Part shown: positions 26,156 through 34,986 of the stretch, one piece after another
Numbering within the stretch: position 1 is the first letter of the stretch
How the letters are laid out: the number at the start of each line of letters is the position of its first letter
From: an uncultured Aquimarina sp.
GTDB lineage: Bacteria > Bacteroidota > Bacteroidia > Flavobacteriales > Flavobacteriaceae
Assembly: GCA_947500505.1 (NCBI GenBank)
Contig: CANMSL010000022.1
Coordinates: 1 to 41,998, forward strand
Length of the DNA: 41,998 nt
Reading direction: 5' to 3'
Program-made: the position numbers and the translations under genes
The notes under the pieces: generated by a model
What the model was told of the DNA's origin: nothing
What the model saw: only the letters and a program-made list of their open reading frames with translations
The model's database searches: none

Positions 26156-26236
26156 TTACTGTGAAAATATAAAATTAGTATAGATGAACATAAAAGAATG
26201 TTCAATAATCTTTTTAAGATTTCTTCTTTGTTTCAT
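26156..26236 (-). other. Detached leader reading frame of 25499-26155
   Basis: The sequence has an ATG at 26236, 26 sense codons starting MKQRRNLKKIIEHSF and ending FIFSQ, then a TAA directly abutting the ATG of the downstream gene in the same frame. Related proteins carry a signal peptide at this place. It may be a decayed signal or a coupled leader; its hydrophobic core is weak. Confidence 0.45.
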
Positions 26237-26423
26237 AACCATATGCCAATTTTGAGTCGATTATTTTAGATACTCATTTTTAATTAAAGGCTTAAGGGTT
26301 TAGGAATCCATTCTATCGAAAACCTGATCAATGAAAGAAATAGATGTTAATAGATTTATTTCAAATTTGAAAGTACTACGGTATCTTAACTTTTATTTTA
26401 AAACAAATATTTACGGATAATTA

Positions 26424-27068
26424 TTAATGATCTATATATTTCATTTTCATTGCATACTTAGTTAATCCCGCCAAGTTTCTTACATTTAGTTTGGCGATCA
26501 AGTTCTTTCTATAGCTTTCTATAGTATGTTTGCTTAAGAATAGTTTATCGGCTATTTCTTGCGTTGTAAATTCTTGCGCAATGAGTGTAATTACATCTAT
26601 TTCTCTTTGAGTAAGTTTTACTTCTTCGTTTTTCTTTTTGGAAAACTTATTTTCCATATAAATATCTTTGATCTCTCTAGAAAAGTATTTTTCTCCGTTT
26701 AATATAGTTTGTATAGCTTTAAGAAGTTCTTCTTTTTCGGCATTTTTAGGTACATAACCATCCACATCGTGGGCTATAAGATTGTCAATCATGTCAGCAT
26801 TATTATGCATGCTCACTACCAGCGTCTTGATGGTAGATTTTCTTTCTTTTACCATCTTATTGAGAGTTATTCCATCCATTTCGGGCATGGTAATATCTGT
26901 AATGATGAGATCTACTTTTTCATCCGGATTGATTTCCAAATACTTGGTGATGTGTTTACCATTTTTAGCAGTAAGTAGAATGTTGTAATCATCTTCAGAG
27001 TGTAAGATGCTTAGTAAGCCATCCAAAAACATTTTGTGGTCATCAGCTATAATCAGATTGTACGTCAT
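26424..27068 (-). CDS. LuxR/NarL-type response regulator
   Basis: This is a 214-residue protein. The receiver domain shows the acidic pair ADDH (residues 8-11), phospho-acceptor Asp58 in LIITDITMPEMDG, and the conserved Ser and Lys in LVVSMHNN and VPKNA. The C-terminal GerE-type helix-turn-helix begins at KLTQREIDVITLIAQ, with FTTQEIADKLFLSKHTIESY as the recognition region. It overlaps the sensor kinase gene by 26 bp, so it is its partner regulator. Regulators of this type bind inverted repeats as dimers; CCCTG-N4-CAGGG upstream of this operon and of three others is a good candidate site, but this is inferred and not shown by the sequence. Confidence 0.93.
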   Translation of the reverse strand: MTYNLIIADDHKMFLDGLLSILHSEDDYNILLTAKNGKHITKYLEINPDEKVDLIITDITMPEMDGITLNKMVKERKSTIKTLVVSMHNNADMIDNLIAHDVDGYVPKNAEKEELLKAIQTILNGEKYFSREIKDIYMENKFSKKKNEEVKLTQREIDVITLIAQEFTTQEIADKLFLSKHTIESYRKNLIAKLNVRNLAGLTKYAMKMKYIDH

Positions 27069-29226
27069 CCTTGATATTTTTTACGTTGGTTATTTCTATA
27101 TTAATAATAGTTCCTCTTTTTACTCTGGAATCGATATCTATAGTTCCTGAGATTTTATGTAATCTGCTTCTTATATTTCTAAATCCGATTCCTTCATTTC
27201 TTTTATTCACTTCAAAACCTACACCATCATCTTCGAAGAGTATATTTAATTCATTAGCTACCAAATTAAGTTGGAGTTCAATAGTAGATGCTTTGGCATG
27301 TTTGATACTATTCGTTACTAGCTCTTGTATGATCTTAAAAGTTTCAATTTGTAATGTTTCATCCAAAAGATCAATTACTTTCCTTGGATATGCACTAAAT
27401 ATGGTGTTTAACTTACTAGTCCCCCCTATATTATTTAAATACTCTTCGAGTACATCGCAAAAATTATTTTTACTAAACTTTTTAGGAATTAAATTATGAG
27501 AGAGGTCTCGAACTAATTCATAGGTGTCATCAATCTGAGCATTAATTCCTTTTAAAACAGCTTCATTCTTTTTAGCAGCATTTAATTGAAGTTTAATGGC
27601 GGCCAGATTTCCTCCGATACTATCATGAAGTTCCTGAGCAATACGTTTTCTTTCATTATCCTGACCTTCCATAGAGGCTTTGATAACTTTCAATTCCTGG
27701 TCCTTAAGTAAAGACGAAATTTTTTCTTCATTTATTTCCTCTTGTTTTTTAGTTAATTCACTTTGAGCCTTTACTTTTTGATAATATGTAATCAGCAGTC
27801 CGACTACCGGAATTAACAGTATAAAAAAAGCAATTAGGATGATATATTTAAAGCTTTTTTGTCTTTCAGTTTCCGCTTGTTGTATAATTAATTGTGCGTT
27901 TTTAAGCTCCTGATTTTTTTTAAGGATGATATTATCTTTTAAAGTTTTATCAGTTGTGTTTTGGAATGACAGCAGTTTGTTTTCATTCTCTTTTCTTGTA
28001 ATCTCTTGTTGTAGCGTTAAGTTTTTAAAAGCTTCCTTCTGGTTTTTTAGTTCCAGACTGCGATTAGAATTTTCTACCTGTAATAGTTTAATCTCTTTTT
28101 CTTTTTGCAGTGTTTTGTATTTAACTTCCAGTGTATTGATTTCTTTGTCTTTTTGCAATCGATTTATAGAGTCTTTAACCGAGAAGTGTTTAGTAGAAAA
28201 TTCAAAAGCTTTTTTATAATTTTTTGTTGCCAGAGCTATTTGTTTAAGATCTTCATAAATTTTCAATTGTCTATCTAACCAACCGTACTTTAGGGCTAAT
28301 TCTAATCCGGAAGAAATTATGATTTCTGCATCTGCATAATTTTCTTGAGCCATAAATATTGAACCAACACTTGCTCTTGCCAATTCCCCTGACTGATTAA
28401 ATCCGTTTGTGTCTGAAATCTCAATAGTTTTTTGGTAGAAATCAAGAGCTTTATCGAGTTTATTTTGTTTTTCATAAATTGCTCCTAGATTTAAATAAAC
28501 AGAGGCGATACCTTTTTTATCTTTATATTCAATACAAAAATCTAATGCTTTTTCAAAATATCGAATCGAATTTTCATAATCTTCCATGAGATTATATATA
28601 TCGCCTATATTAATAAAACTTCCATATAGTAATTCGGGATCTCCTCTATATTTAGTACACTGATTGAAAAGTTTTAGCGCATTTTCATAATTTCCCGTTT
28701 CCTGATATGTTCTGGCTAAACCAAAAGTGTGTAAATAATATAAATCGGTGTCATTAGTTTTTTCGGCTAGATCGATTCCCTTTAAATACCATTTTTTACT
28801 TTCTTCAAATAATCCCTTTATGATATAACTTGTTGCAATTCTATTATAAGCATGTAGTTGAAACTTGTATTTAATAGTTCTAGACGAGAAGTTTTTTAGC
28901 TTTAATATCTGAAACGCATAGTGTTGTAAAGAATCAATCATACCTTGTTTCTGAAAATATACACAAAGTGCATTACAAGCATTAGCTTTACCTCGATCTG
29001 TTCTAAACGTTTTCAGGTATCTGTGTGCTAGCTTATAAGCTTCTTTGCTTCTGTAGTTATTTAAAAGTGTAAAACAAGAGTCTATTTTTTTTCCTTCTTC
29101 TTTTTCGGCTTCGATTAGAAACCTACGAGATACACTTTCGGGAGAACTTTTATCAAGTTGTCCTCTTACATATTGCGCAGAAAGGATTATGATAAAAAAT
29201 AATAATTGATTTCTTACTATCTTCAT
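27043..29226 (-). CDS. TPR-containing sensor histidine kinase (HisKA_3)
   Basis: This is a 727-residue protein. It has a signal-like start (LLFFIIILSAQYVRG). About seven tetratricopeptide repeats (residues about 50-330; for example YEKQNKLDKALDFYQKTIEI) lie in the periplasm. A coiled coil (about 355-450) leads to one membrane helix (FKYIILIAFFILLIPVVGLL). The cytoplasmic part has HisKA_3 with RKRIAQELHDSIGGNLAAIK and phospho-His534, then HATPase_c with the N-box TNSIKHA and the G-boxes DDGVGFE and GIGFRNI. This is the standard Bacteroidota TPR kinase that senses through its TPR domain, partnered with the LuxR regulator downstream (26-bp overlap). Its promoter region carries the CCCTG motif at 29374-29387 with a TACCTTTG element, so it may be autoregulated. 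Confidence 0.93.
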   Translation of the reverse strand: MKIVRNQLLFFIIILSAQYVRGQLDKSSPESVSRRFLIEAEKEEGKKIDSCFTLLNNYRSKEAYKLAHRYLKTFRTDRGKANACNALCVYFQKQGMIDSLQHYAFQILKLKNFSSRTIKYKFQLHAYNRIATSYIIKGLFEESKKWYLKGIDLAEKTNDTDLYYLHTFGLARTYQETGNYENALKLFNQCTKYRGDPELLYGSFINIGDIYNLMEDYENSIRYFEKALDFCIEYKDKKGIASVYLNLGAIYEKQNKLDKALDFYQKTIEISDTNGFNQSGELARASVGSIFMAQENYADAEIIISSGLELALKYGWLDRQLKIYEDLKQIALATKNYKKAFEFSTKHFSVKDSINRLQKDKEINTLEVKYKTLQKEKEIKLLQVENSNRSLELKNQKEAFKNLTLQQEITRKENENKLLSFQNTTDKTLKDNIILKKNQELKNAQLIIQQAETERQKSFKYIILIAFFILLIPVVGLLITYYQKVKAQSELTKKQEEINEEKISSLLKDQELKVIKASMEGQDNERKRIAQELHDSIGGNLAAIKLQLNAAKKNEAVLKGINAQIDDTYELVRDLSHNLIPKKFSKNNFCDVLEEYLNNIGGTSKLNTIFSAYPRKVIDLLDETLQIETFKIIQELVTNSIKHAKASTIELQLNLVANELNILFEDDGVGFEVNKRNEGIGFRNIRSRLHKISGTIDIDSRVKRGTIINIEITNVKNIKDDVQSDYS

Positions 29227-29342
29227 TTACTTCAGGTTTCTATAAGTTCATTTTCGAACGATATTTAGTAAGTTAGTTGATTTTCAATAAAACTGTTCGA
29301 TTCTAAAGTAATAAGTTTACTATTCCCATACATTTGTGAAAA

Positions 29343-29387
29343 CAAAGGTATTAAATCTGACAGGCTTTAATATCCCTGAAAACAGGG
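29343..29387 (-). promoter_or_regulatory. Palindrome and -7 element of the TPR-kinase operon
   Basis: On the minus strand CCCTGTTTTCAGGG (29374-29387) has perfect outer arms. TACCTTTG (29343-29350) matches TAnnTTTG and lies 23 bp downstream. The spacing differs from the 47/47/57 seen at three other sites, so the motif would overlap the -33 region here, as expected for a repressing or autoregulatory site. Confidence 0.55.
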
Positions 29388-29408
29388 GTCTCATCAGCCC
29401 CATTTATT

Positions 29409-30764
29409 TTAATCGTAGAGAAGATATTGGGAGCGTATTTTCTTAAACTTTTCTAGGTCCTTTATCCAGGTTTTTTTAATCTCTCTGGCAGTATATCCCT
29501 GTTCTATTTGCTGTTGTAATTTTTGTGTTCCAGCATGAATTGTAAATGACTTAGTGTTAAAAAAGCCTTCTTTGTTTTTAGAATTGAGATAAGCTTCCAG
29601 TAACCATTCTAGATTGATCCCGTAGAGACGTTCTGTTTTTCTTAAATCTCTTCCATAGCAAACTTCTCCTTTATGTTTAGGATATTTGGATCCGAAATTA
29701 GGTTGTGGGGTATACGCAAAATCATAGCGTTCAATGGTAAAATCCGGAGATCCAAAAATTTGAAACTGCATTTCAGTACCACGACCGGCATTGATCGTTG
29801 TCCCTTCAAAAAAGCCAAGGCTTGGATAGAGATTTACAGCTGTGTCATTGGGTAGGTTGGGAGAAGGTCGTATTGATAGACTATAAGAGGTGTTATGAGT
29901 GTAATTCTGAATAGGAATAATATCGATTTCGCATTTAAGATTATTTCCTAGCCAACCCTCACCATTAATCATTTGCGCGTATTCTCCTATAGTCATTCCA
30001 TGTACTAACGGAATTGGATGAACTCCAAGAAAACTGGAGTGCTTCGGTTCTAATGTGGGACCATCAATGTAATGACCATTAGGGTTGGGTCGATCTAATA
30101 TTAATAACGGAATATTATTTTCTGCACAGGCCTGCATCACATAATGGAGCGTAGATATGTAGGTGTAGAATCTAACTCCAACATCCTGAATATCGAAAAC
30201 TACAATTTCAATATCAGCAAGTGCTTCGGCAGAAGGTTTTTTGGTTTTACCGTGTAATGAAATAATGGGCAATCCTGTTTGGACATCTATTCCGTCTGCC
30301 ACTAGTTCTCCGGCATCAGCTTTTCCTCTAAAACCGTGTTCCGGGGAAAAAACTTTCTGTATTGCAATATTTTCAGATAATAATGAATCTACAAGATGGG
30401 TATATTGATCAAGAGCATTGGGAGTTACTCCTTCGTTTTGTAAAAGAGGCTTCAGATTTGGAAATTTAAAAATAACTGAAGTCTGGTTTCCTACGATAGC
30501 TACTTTTTTATCTTTTAGTATGGGCAGGTACAATTCTGTTTGATTAGCTCCGACAATAATAGGTTCTAAAACATTTAAAGAATCTTGTTTTTGATTTTCT
30601 GCAATTACACTTTTATGGTTAGTAGCAGATTTTTCTAATTCAGAATTTGTCTGAGACGAAGTTTTTGTTCCGCATCCGAAAGAAATAAACAGTGTGAAAA
30701 AGAATAAAAACGTATTTTTGAATTTCTCTACCAAGTGGGTGGATATATTTCTGATAAAAACCAT
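29409..30764 (-). CDS. namZ: NamZ-type exo-beta-N-acetylmuramidase (DUF1343), lipoprotein
   Basis: This is a 451-residue protein. A signal segment ends FISFGC, suggesting lipidation at that Cys (about residue 31). The DUF1343/NamZ core starts at KVAIVGNQTSV. Hallmarks are FSPEHGFRGKADAG with the likely catalytic Glu-His, VVFDIQDVGVRFYTYISTL, LDRPNPNGHYIDGP, HGMTIGEYAQMIN, the RPSPNLP segment and FEGTTINAGRGTE. Enzymes of this family remove non-reducing-end N-acetylmuramic acid from muropeptides, here presumably on the outer-membrane or periplasmic side for peptidoglycan recycling. The nominal start is at 30764; a TTG 30 bases inside is an alternative. The divergent permease gene starts only 8 bp away. 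Confidence 0.93.
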   Translation of the reverse strand: MVFIRNISTHLVEKFKNTFLFFFTLFISFGCGTKTSSQTNSELEKSATNHKSVIAENQKQDSLNVLEPIIVGANQTELYLPILKDKKVAIVGNQTSVIFKFPNLKPLLQNEGVTPNALDQYTHLVDSLLSENIAIQKVFSPEHGFRGKADAGELVADGIDVQTGLPIISLHGKTKKPSAEALADIEIVVFDIQDVGVRFYTYISTLHYVMQACAENNIPLLILDRPNPNGHYIDGPTLEPKHSSFLGVHPIPLVHGMTIGEYAQMINGEGWLGNNLKCEIDIIPIQNYTHNTSYSLSIRPSPNLPNDTAVNLYPSLGFFEGTTINAGRGTEMQFQIFGSPDFTIERYDFAYTPQPNFGSKYPKHKGEVCYGRDLRKTERLYGINLEWLLEAYLNSKNKEGFFNTKSFTIHAGTQKLQQQIEQGYTAREIKKTWIKDLEKFKKIRSQYLLYD

Positions 30765-30772
30765 AGATAACC

Positions 30773-32014
30773 TTGAATTTCGAATATTTTATTGCCAAAC
30801 GCCTTATCAAAGGTAAGGAACATAAAAGTAGCATATCATCAGCAATTATTAAAATTGCCATTTTCGCCATCGCTATCGGGATGGTTATGATGCTGATAAC
30901 TGTTGCCACCGGTATAGGTTTACAACGTAAAATAAGAGAAAAAGTTGCAGCGTTTAATGGACATGTAATTATCACCAGTTATGATAATAATAACAGTGTA
31001 GAATCATTAATTCCTTTAAAAAAGAAGCAACACTTTTATCCAAACTTTGTAGATGTAGACGGTGTTGATTATGTACAGGAGTTTGCCACAAAAGGCGGCC
31101 TGATACGAACTGAAGATAATTTTGAAGGTGTTGTGGTTAAGGGAGTAGGAAGCAGTTATAATTGGTCTTATTTTAAAGAATATTTGATTGAAGGTAGGTT
31201 ACCTGATTTTAAAGACCCTAGGAACAATGAAATATTAGTTTCTACTTATATTTCATCCAGATTGGGTTTGGTAGTTGGAGATAAAGCAAATACTGTATTT
31301 TTAAAGAAAAATTCCAGTTCTAATATTCCTGCTAATATTCGTGCTTTTGAAATAGTAGGTATTTATGATTCCGGATTTCAGGAATTTGATGAGAAATTTA
31401 TTTTTGCAGATATTAGACATATTCGTAAAATGAATAAATGGGAAGAAGATGAAGTTGGTGGTTTCGAAGTATTTATTGACAATTTTGATGAGATAGATCG
31501 AAAAGGGAAAGAGATATATAACAGTATTCCCTCAGACCTGCAAGCACAAACTATTGCTTTAAAATATGGAAGTATTTTTGAATGGTTAAAACTATTTGAT
31601 CTAAATATAATTGGTATTATCAGCATCATCATATTGGTTGCAGGAATCAATATGATTACAGCACTACTTGTTCTAATATTAGAAAGGACACCTATGATAG
31701 GAATTCTTAAATCTTTAGGAACCAATGACTGGAGTATTAGAAAAGTGTTTTTATATAATGCTGGTTACCTTATTATTCTTGGATTGTTTTGGGGTAACCT
31801 AATAGGTATTGGTTTATTGTTTATACAGAAATATTACGGAGTTATTGGTCTTAATCCGGCAACATATCATGTAAGTACTGCTCCGGTTTACATTGATTTT
31901 TGGTATATTCTATTACTTAATATCGGAACAATGATTTTGTGCTTATTGATGCTACTTATCCCTTCATACGTAATTGCCAAAATATCACCTTCTAAGGCAA
32001 TTAGATTTCAGTAG
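30773..32014 (+). CDS. FtsX/LolC-LolE-type ABC transporter permease
   Basis: This is a 413-residue protein. The start codon is TTG at 30773 (the in-frame triplet at 30764 is a stop, so no upstream ATG exists). The N-terminus MNFEYFIAKRLIKGKEHKSS is typical of this family. TM1 (IIKIAIFAIAIGMVMMLITV) is followed by a long periplasmic MacB-PCD-like domain, residues 55-265. Three C-terminal helices follow (IIGIISIIILVAGINMITAL, YNAGYLIILGLFWGNLIGIG and a final IGTMILCLLMLLIPSYV), with the ERTPMIGILKSLG coupling helix. LolC/E permeases release lipoproteins to the outer membrane; the ATPase partner is not in the window. It is divergent with only 8 bp to the NamZ gene. Confidence 0.9.
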   Translation: MNFEYFIAKRLIKGKEHKSSISSAIIKIAIFAIAIGMVMMLITVATGIGLQRKIREKVAAFNGHVIITSYDNNNSVESLIPLKKKQHFYPNFVDVDGVDYVQEFATKGGLIRTEDNFEGVVVKGVGSSYNWSYFKEYLIEGRLPDFKDPRNNEILVSTYISSRLGLVVGDKANTVFLKKNSSSNIPANIRAFEIVGIYDSGFQEFDEKFIFADIRHIRKMNKWEEDEVGGFEVFIDNFDEIDRKGKEIYNSIPSDLQAQTIALKYGSIFEWLKLFDLNIIGIISIIILVAGINMITALLVLILERTPMIGILKSLGTNDWSIRKVFLYNAGYLIILGLFWGNLIGIGLLFIQKYYGVIGLNPATYHVSTAPVYIDFWYILLLNIGTMILCLLMLLIPSYVIAKISPSKAIRFQ

Positions 32015-32057
32015 TATGAAATAAGGGAACATCCTCCTCTTAATGACTTTGTATTTG

Positions 32058-32065
32058 TATCTTTG
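32058..32065 (+). promoter_or_regulatory. -7 element upstream of the CBS-type gene
   Basis: TATCTTTG fits the flavobacterial TAnnTTTG -7 element and lies 48 bp before the GTG start at 32114. No convincing -33 TTG element at the usual distance was seen. Confidence 0.5.
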
Positions 32066-32113
32066 CACCGCATAAAAAACAATAAAAAGAGATTGTAATA
32101 AATTAATAAGCTT

Positions 32114-33475
32114 GTGAAATACGCAAATAATATATTAGAAACCATTGGTGATACGCCTATGGTAAAAATGAATACTTTAGTAAATGGTGTAGATGCTTTG
32201 GTATTAGCAAAATATGAAACATTTAATCCCGGCAATTCGGTAAAAGACCGCATGGCTTTAAAGATGATTGAGGATGCAGAAGCGGATGGACGATTGAAAC
32301 CAGGAGGTACAATTATAGAAGGTACATCGGGTAACACCGGAATGGGTTTAGCTCTGGTTGCGATTGTAAAAGGGTACAAGCTAATTTGCGTAATGGCTGA
32401 TAAACAATCGAAAGAAAAAATGGATATTCTACGTGCAGTTGGAGCAAAAGTGATGGTTTGCCCTACTAATGTAGAACCAGATGATCCTAGATCTTATTAC
32501 TCTGTTTCTAAAAGATTGGCGGAAGAAACTCCTAATTCCTGGTATGTAAATCAGTACGATAATCCTTCTAATGCAAAAGCGCATTATGAAAGTACAGGTC
32601 CAGAAATATGGGAGCAGACAGGTGGAAAGGTTACACATTTTATAGTAGGTGTAGGTACCGGTGGGACTATATCAGGAGTAGGTAAATATTTAAAAGAAAA
32701 AAATCCAAACGTTAAGGTTTGGGGAGTAGATACATATGGTTCTGTTTTTAAGAAATACCACGAAACAGGTATTTTTGATGAAAATGAAATATACTCTTAT
32801 ATCACAGAAGGTATTGGTGAAGATATTCTACCAGAGAACGTAGATTTTTCAATAATTGATGGATTTACTAAAGTAACCGATAAAGATGCGGCAGTTTATA
32901 CACAAAGGCTAGCTAAAGAAGAAGGCATGTTTTTAGGTAATAGCGCTGGAGCTGCGATTAAAGGATTATTACAATTAAAAGATCACTTTAAGAAAGATGA
33001 TGTAGTGGTGGTACTATTTCATGATCATGGAAGTCGCTATGTAGGTAAGATGTTTAATGATGATTGGATGCGAGAGCGTGGTTTTCTTGAAGAAGAAGTA
33101 TCTACTGCAATCGATTTAATTAAAAATCATGAAGAGAAGCCTTTAGTAACTGTAAAGACAGAAGAACTCGTTTCTCACGCAATCGAACGTATGCGTAAAT
33201 TTCAGATTTCTCAAATACCGGTTCTTGATAGCGATGGTTTTGTAGGGTCTGTAGATGAAAGTGCTTTGTTTACTGCATTTCTGGAAGATAAAAATATGGG
33301 TGATACACCTATTAAAGAGATCATGAAAGATCCTTTTCCGGTTGTAAAAGCTAATACATCCCTGGATGAAATTTCAGGATTGATAAAAAATGGTAATCCT
33401 GCTGTGCTTGTAGCATTAGAAAATGGTAAACATCATATCATTACAAAATATGATGTGATCAGTCATATAAAATAA
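32114..33475 (+). CDS. Cystathionine beta-synthase / cysteine synthase with CBS pair
   Basis: This is a 453-residue protein with a GTG start at 32114 (no better ATG upstream). The fold-type II PLP domain covers residues 1-320, with PLP Lys44 in NPGNSVKDRMA, the substrate loop GTSGNTGMGLA, the Gly-rich phosphate loop VGTGGTISGVGKYL, and SAGAA near the end. Two CBS domains (about 335-450) form the C-terminal regulatory module, with IPVLDSDGFVGSVDE in the first. Eukaryotic-type CBS and bacterial homologues make cystathionine from serine or O-acetylserine and homocysteine; related enzymes make cysteine. I would not choose between them. A terminator follows at 33501. Confidence 0.93.
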   Translation: MKYANNILETIGDTPMVKMNTLVNGVDALVLAKYETFNPGNSVKDRMALKMIEDAEADGRLKPGGTIIEGTSGNTGMGLALVAIVKGYKLICVMADKQSKEKMDILRAVGAKVMVCPTNVEPDDPRSYYSVSKRLAEETPNSWYVNQYDNPSNAKAHYESTGPEIWEQTGGKVTHFIVGVGTGGTISGVGKYLKEKNPNVKVWGVDTYGSVFKKYHETGIFDENEIYSYITEGIGEDILPENVDFSIIDGFTKVTDKDAAVYTQRLAKEEGMFLGNSAGAAIKGLLQLKDHFKKDDVVVVLFHDHGSRYVGKMFNDDWMRERGFLEEEVSTAIDLIKNHEEKPLVTVKTEELVSHAIERMRKFQISQIPVLDSDGFVGSVDESALFTAFLEDKNMGDTPIKEIMKDPFPVVKANTSLDEISGLIKNGNPAVLVALENGKHHIITKYDVISHIK

Positions 33476-33500
33476 ATTGTTATATTTATATCATATAAGG

Positions 33501-33545
33501 AACCCCCTCTATTGGTTGTTTAAACTAATATAGGGGTTGTTTTTA
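33501..33545 (+). terminator. Terminator after the CBS-type gene
   Basis: AACCCC (33501-33506) pairs with GGGGTT (33533-33538), extended by imperfect CTCTAT/ATATAG pairs, and is followed by a TTTTT run. It lies 25 bp after the stop. Confidence 0.65.
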
Positions 33546-33636
33546 TACTCTAAACCGAATTTATTGGTGTTTCTACGCAACTTCTTGATGAAACATTAAT
33601 CTATAAATAGAATGGTTTGTATAAAATCGTGGGGCT

Positions 33637-34617
33637 ATGCAAAAATATTCATTTGATTTTTCTGATATAGACAAACTAAGAAACTATTTCAGATCTCAAT
33701 TAGATCCTATCGGAACTACCGATAGAATATATTTTCCTCCTGAAATTGGAGAAGGATATCTGAGTTATTATAAAATATCTCCGGAGGTTTTTCTTTTTAT
33801 TAATAATTATAGATCATATACTGATATAGAATATGTTAGAGAACCTATAGGAGAGAAAGATATCATTTTACATTTTAGAAAATATTCTTTAGATCATCAG
33901 ATAGAGAAAAATGAAATTATAAGTTCTTATTCTGATGGTTATACACCAGGCAATATGAGATGTATGGATGCGCAGCAAGGTGAGCGTGTTTATATTACAA
34001 AAGGGGCAGATGTAAAATCTATTATGATTGTATTAAAAAGTAAGTATACGAAACCATACTTTCTTAAAAGTAATAATATGGCCGAGAAGGTAGATCAATA
34101 TATAAGATACTCTCATCAACATATTAATAAATTTTATCTTTCATACAAGCAATCGGTACTTTTTGATCAAATTGTTTCTCCCGATTTGAATAAAGTAGAG
34201 AATTATTTGTTTTTTATCGCAAGGGGAATTCGCTTGTTAGAAACTTTTTGGAAAGACGTTTTGATGTGGGAAACTGAGAGTAACCCTTTCAATATAAACA
34301 GTGCACAGGTAGGAAATATTTATAAAGTAAGTAATTACCTTGAGCATAATTTGCATGAACCATTTATTGGTGTTGATCAATTAGCATCTATGGCCCATAT
34401 GAGCCGCACAAATTTTTTTAATATGTTTAAAGAGATTCATGATCAGACACCTCTTGAGTTTTTTAATAATAAAAAACTAGAAAGCTCTTACAATATGATT
34501 TTTACAGAAGGACTGTCTATAAAACAAGTAATGAATAATCTCAACTATTCTAACTCCTCAAAATTTAAGAAAGCCTTCTTTAATAAGTTCGATATCTATC
34601 CGGATATCCAAATGTAA
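33637..34617 (+). CDS. AraC-family transcriptional regulator
   Basis: This is a 326-residue protein. The C-terminal part (about residues 225-325) is a two-helix-turn-helix AraC domain: VSNYLEHNLHEPFIGVDQLA, MSRTNFFNMFKEIHDQTPLE, then SIKQVMNNLNYSNSSKFKKA, ending FDIYP. The first 220 residues form a non-canonical sensing domain with a possible beta-rich fold (LHFRKYSLDH, YITKGADVKSIMIVLKSKY). It is isolated, between a terminator and a long intergenic region, so its targets cannot be read from the neighbourhood. Confidence 0.9.
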   Translation: MQKYSFDFSDIDKLRNYFRSQLDPIGTTDRIYFPPEIGEGYLSYYKISPEVFLFINNYRSYTDIEYVREPIGEKDIILHFRKYSLDHQIEKNEIISSYSDGYTPGNMRCMDAQQGERVYITKGADVKSIMIVLKSKYTKPYFLKSNNMAEKVDQYIRYSHQHINKFYLSYKQSVLFDQIVSPDLNKVENYLFFIARGIRLLETFWKDVLMWETESNPFNINSAQVGNIYKVSNYLEHNLHEPFIGVDQLASMAHMSRTNFFNMFKEIHDQTPLEFFNNKKLESSYNMIFTEGLSIKQVMNNLNYSNSSKFKKAFFNKFDIYPDIQM

Positions 34618-34642
34618 TTAAATGAAAAATTGATATAAATAA

Positions 34643-34670
34643 AGATGGTCGTCAAAAATGACAACCATCT
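34643..34670. other. Hairpin after the AraC gene
   Basis: AGATGGTCGTC (34643-34653) pairs with GACAACCATCT (34660-34670) with one mismatch and a 6-nt loop, 26 bp after the AraC stop. No T-run follows, so it may stabilise the 3' end rather than terminate by itself. Confidence 0.5.
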
Positions 34671-34986
34671 ATAACCTAACACAAACTCAACTAAGCTTAG
34701 GATTTTATAATCTATATATTTTCTGAAAACTTATCTTCCCTGATTATAAAACAAAGTAAAGAAATGATATGATTGTAATAATTTCCATTAATACATAAAA
34801 TCTTACCAATAGTCCAATTCTAGCGTTTTTAAGTTTTTTTTAAGTATATTTTGATGGAAATAACACTATTTATTGTCTTTTAACCCGTTCCGCATTTTGA
34901 AAGAAGTCTTAAAAAAAAACATCAACCTGTCTACCAAACCAGGTAGATTCGAGTAATTTTCCAAAATAAAATGGAGGAAAATTATC

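Noticed and set aside
34736..34745. CCCTGATTAT, a half-match to the CCCTG-N4-CAGGG motif after the AraC gene
   Set aside because: It lacks the second arm and is far from a start codon.
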